A DNA stretch of 7,004 nucleotides from 2-02-FULL-44-35 sp964629505. GTDB lineage: Bacteria > Patescibacteriota > Minisyncoccia > Phycocordibacterales > DSPV01. The position numbers and the translations under genes were made by a program. Positions 5,566-7,004 of this stretch are shown here, piece by piece. The notes beneath the pieces were generated by a model. The model was not told the DNA's origin. It made no database searches and saw nothing but the letters and a program-made list of their open reading frames with translations. The stretch is taken from assembly GCA_964629505.1 (NCBI GenBank), contig CAZVQR010000031.1, positions 1 through 7,004 on the forward strand, written 5' to 3'. The first letter of the stretch is position 1; every line of letters begins with the position of its first letter.

Positions 5566-6362
5566 AACCAAACAAAACTTACGGGCAGAATTTTTTGAAA
5601 GCGCCGGCGGTGGCCGAACGGATGGTTGAGGCGGCGGAAATTTCTTCGGCTGATTTGGTGCTGGAAGCCGGACCGGGTAAGGGCGCGCTCACTGAAAAAT
5701 TATTACCGCGCGCCCGACAGGTCTTTGCCGTGGAAAAAGACGAACGATTGGTTTTTTATCTATCGTTCAGATTCAAAGAAGAATTCAAGCAAAACAAATT
5801 GGTTATCATTGGCGCCGACATCTTGAAATTTGACCCAGCCAGTGTCGGCCTACAAGCTGGCGGTTATAAAATTGTCGCCAACATTCCTTATTACATCACC
5901 GGCGAATTCTTGCGCCACTTTTTAAGCGAAGTTGTCCAACCCAGCAAAATGGTAATAATGGTCCAAAAAGAAGTGGCCGAGAGAATTTTGGGACGCAACC
6001 CAAAAGCGACTAACGCGCTTGGGTTAAAAGAAAGCATTTTATCAATTTCAATCAAGACCTACGGCGAACCGAAATATTTGGAAACAGTGAACGCCGAACT
6101 TTTTACACCCAAACCGAAAGTTGATTCGGCTGTTATTGTTATTGATAAAATATCGCGCGACTTTTTTGCCGATGTGTCCGAAGAGCGATTTTTCAGCGTC
6201 GTTAAACGCGGTTTCGCCCACAAACGCAAATTGCTGATTAATAATTTAGAAATCATCACCGCTGCCGGCAAAAAAGTGCTGGCCGATTGTAGCATTGCTC
6301 CCAACGCCCGCGCCGAAAACCTTACTCTTCGGCAATGGAAACATCTAGCAAAGAATCTTTGA
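5562..6362 (+). CDS. ksgA: 16S rRNA (adenine1518-N6/adenine1519-N6)-dimethyltransferase
   Basis: KsgA (RsmA) dimethylates two adjacent adenines in the 3'-terminal helix of 16S rRNA using S-adenosylmethionine, a late check in small-subunit assembly. The 266-residue length is typical. KTYGQNFL at 5-12 is the family N-terminal motif. LEAGPGKGALTEKL at 34-47 is the SAM-binding glycine loop (usually EIGPG), E58-K59-D60 follows the second strand, and GADILKF at 84-90 holds the next SAM contact. NIPYY at 107-111 is the catalytic N6-adenine motif. FTPKPKVDSAV at 181-191 and FAHKRKLLINNL at 218-229 are characteristic of the C-terminal half. The ATG lies inside ATGA shared with the uvrD stop, and the frame has a stop at 5532-5534 with no other start between. 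The nearest purine-rich site, GGAGGAGGAG at 5520-5529, is 32 bases away, too far to act directly, so translation is probably coupled to uvrD. Confidence 0.96.
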   Translation: MKPNKTYGQNFLKAPAVAERMVEAAEISSADLVLEAGPGKGALTEKLLPRARQVFAVEKDERLVFYLSFRFKEEFKQNKLVIIGADILKFDPASVGLQAGGYKIVANIPYYITGEFLRHFLSEVVQPSKMVIMVQKEVAERILGRNPKATNALGLKESILSISIKTYGEPKYLETVNAELFTPKPKVDSAVIVIDKISRDFFADVSEERFFSVVKRGFAHKRKLLINNLEIITAAGKKVLADCSIAPNARAENLTLRQWKHLAKNL

Positions 6363-7004
6363 TTATATCGAGGTGCCAATCATCGGCGTTGTCATTCCTT
6401 GTGAGGGCAGAGTGATACAGCCAAACACGACATAAATCAGACATTGGGCGCCGCCCGAGGTGTATTTGCCCAAAACAAAACGACTGAAAGGAAAATTGTA
6501 ATTTAAAAACATCTGCGCTCCCATATAGTGAGTAATCAAAGCAATAGTGCTCGGCGGGTAAGGCAGCATTGTTACCAGCCAGTTACCACTACAGGTGCAA
6601 AGAAAGGGAAACAAAACCATACCGCCAAAATCCTGGCCACCACCTTGAGCGTAGACCTTCGGCACCAGCGGCGCTTTAAAGAAATCCTCAAATTTTTCCG
6701 CTAGACCTGATAAAAACGAGCCGAGAGGATTATCCGCTTCGGAAACGGGATTGTTGGCCTTATTCATCTCGGCCACGAACAGCGCCATATAATTAGTGGA
6801 GGTGGCCGCTACTGAATTTCTGACTTCTTTTTCAATCAACGCCAATCGCTCTTCGCTGTAACCTTGTTCGCGGCCGACTTTCCAAACCACCGAAATCATC
6901 TCACCGACATTTTGGGTATTGAAGTCGGCTGGAATAGCCGGTTCTAACGGCGAGGCAAGCGGAGACGGAACGGTGGGAGTGGCGGGGGCGGAGGCGGGAA
7001 TGAC
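6363..7004 (-). CDS. Cys-containing hypothetical protein, 5' partial (CPR-like)
   Basis: The minus-strand frame is open from the right edge to a TAA at 6365-6363, giving at least 213 residues. A Met at 6899 exists, but the frame continues past it, so the true start is beyond the window. Using the partial numbering, residues 1-30 are rich in Pro, Ala, Ser and Thr, a flexible linker. Residues 36-110 are mostly helical and charged. After KVYAQGGG (about 116-123) comes a glycine- and aromatic-rich domain with four cysteines: C136 and C138 in FLCTCSGN, C188 in GGAQC and C196 in VVFGC. It ends GTSI. I recognise this C-terminal pattern only as recurring in hypothetical proteins of CPR bacteria and cannot assign a function. 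The four cysteines could form disulfides outside the cell or bind metal. The stop codon directly abuts the ksgA stop. Confidence 0.75.
   Translation of the reverse strand, partial: VIPASAPATPTVPSPLASPLEPAIPADFNTQNVGEMISVVWKVGREQGYSEERLALIEKEVRNSVAATSTNYMALFVAEMNKANNPVSEADNPLGSFLSGLAEKFEDFFKAPLVPKVYAQGGGQDFGGMVLFPFLCTCSGNWLVTMLPYPPSTIALITHYMGAQMFLNYNFPFSRFVLGKYTSGGAQCLIYVVFGCITLPSQGMTTPMIGTSI

Noticed and set aside
6059..6379. 106-codon minus-strand frame over the end of ksgA
   Set aside because: It is antisense to conserved KsgA motifs and would overlap the better-supported hypothetical gene ending at 6363.

Overview
The window reads as a compact bacterial chromosome segment, most likely from the Candidate Phyla Radiation (Patescibacteria, Parcubacteria-like). 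This is inference from style, since no rRNA or marker tree is available here. The reasons are short intergenic gaps, several starts without Shine-Dalgarno sites, an AT-rich spacer built from short repeated words, a membrane-anchored double-LysM/M23 peptidase of a familiar CPR layout, and a Pro/Ala/Ser-rich Cys-containing protein at the right edge that resembles hypothetical proteins I associate with these genomes. I see no transposase, integrase, CRISPR array, tRNA or rRNA.

Layout. Bases 1-161 are a repeat-rich AT leader. Bases 162-1718 (+) encode a full-length ComM/YifB AAA+ helicase. Bases 1735-1818 form an 84-bp palindromic element with perfect 20-bp inverted arms, in the gap between two convergent genes. 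Bases 1849-2907 (-) encode an N-terminally anchored LysM-LysM-M23 peptidase with a near-consensus promoter and a Shine-Dalgarno site. Bases 3062-3580 (+) hold a type II toxin-antitoxin pair: an AbrB/MazE-like antitoxin and a RelE/ParE-like toxin. Bases 3610-5565 (+) encode a UvrD/PcrA-type helicase that overlaps ksgA/rsmA (5562-6362, +) by four bases. Bases 6363-7004 (-) carry the 3' part of a Cys-containing hypothetical gene that runs off the right edge and abuts ksgA stop to stop.

How the genes relate. Most are housekeeping: DNA processing during transformation (ComM), cell-wall remodelling (M23), DNA unwinding and repair (UvrD) and 16S rRNA maturation (KsgA). The TA pair sits between the divergent M23 promoter and the helicase, and looks like the only accessory module. 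Two + strand promoter candidates, for the antitoxin and for uvrD, place the predicted transcription start on the first base of the start codon. Leaderless translation is therefore plausible here, while the M23 gene has an ordinary 5' UTR with a Shine-Dalgarno site.

I did not find a clear undescribed multi-gene system. The points most worth a second look are the 84-bp palindrome, the shifted metal-ligand histidine in the M23 enzyme, the predicted leaderless starts, and the partial Cys-containing protein at the right edge.
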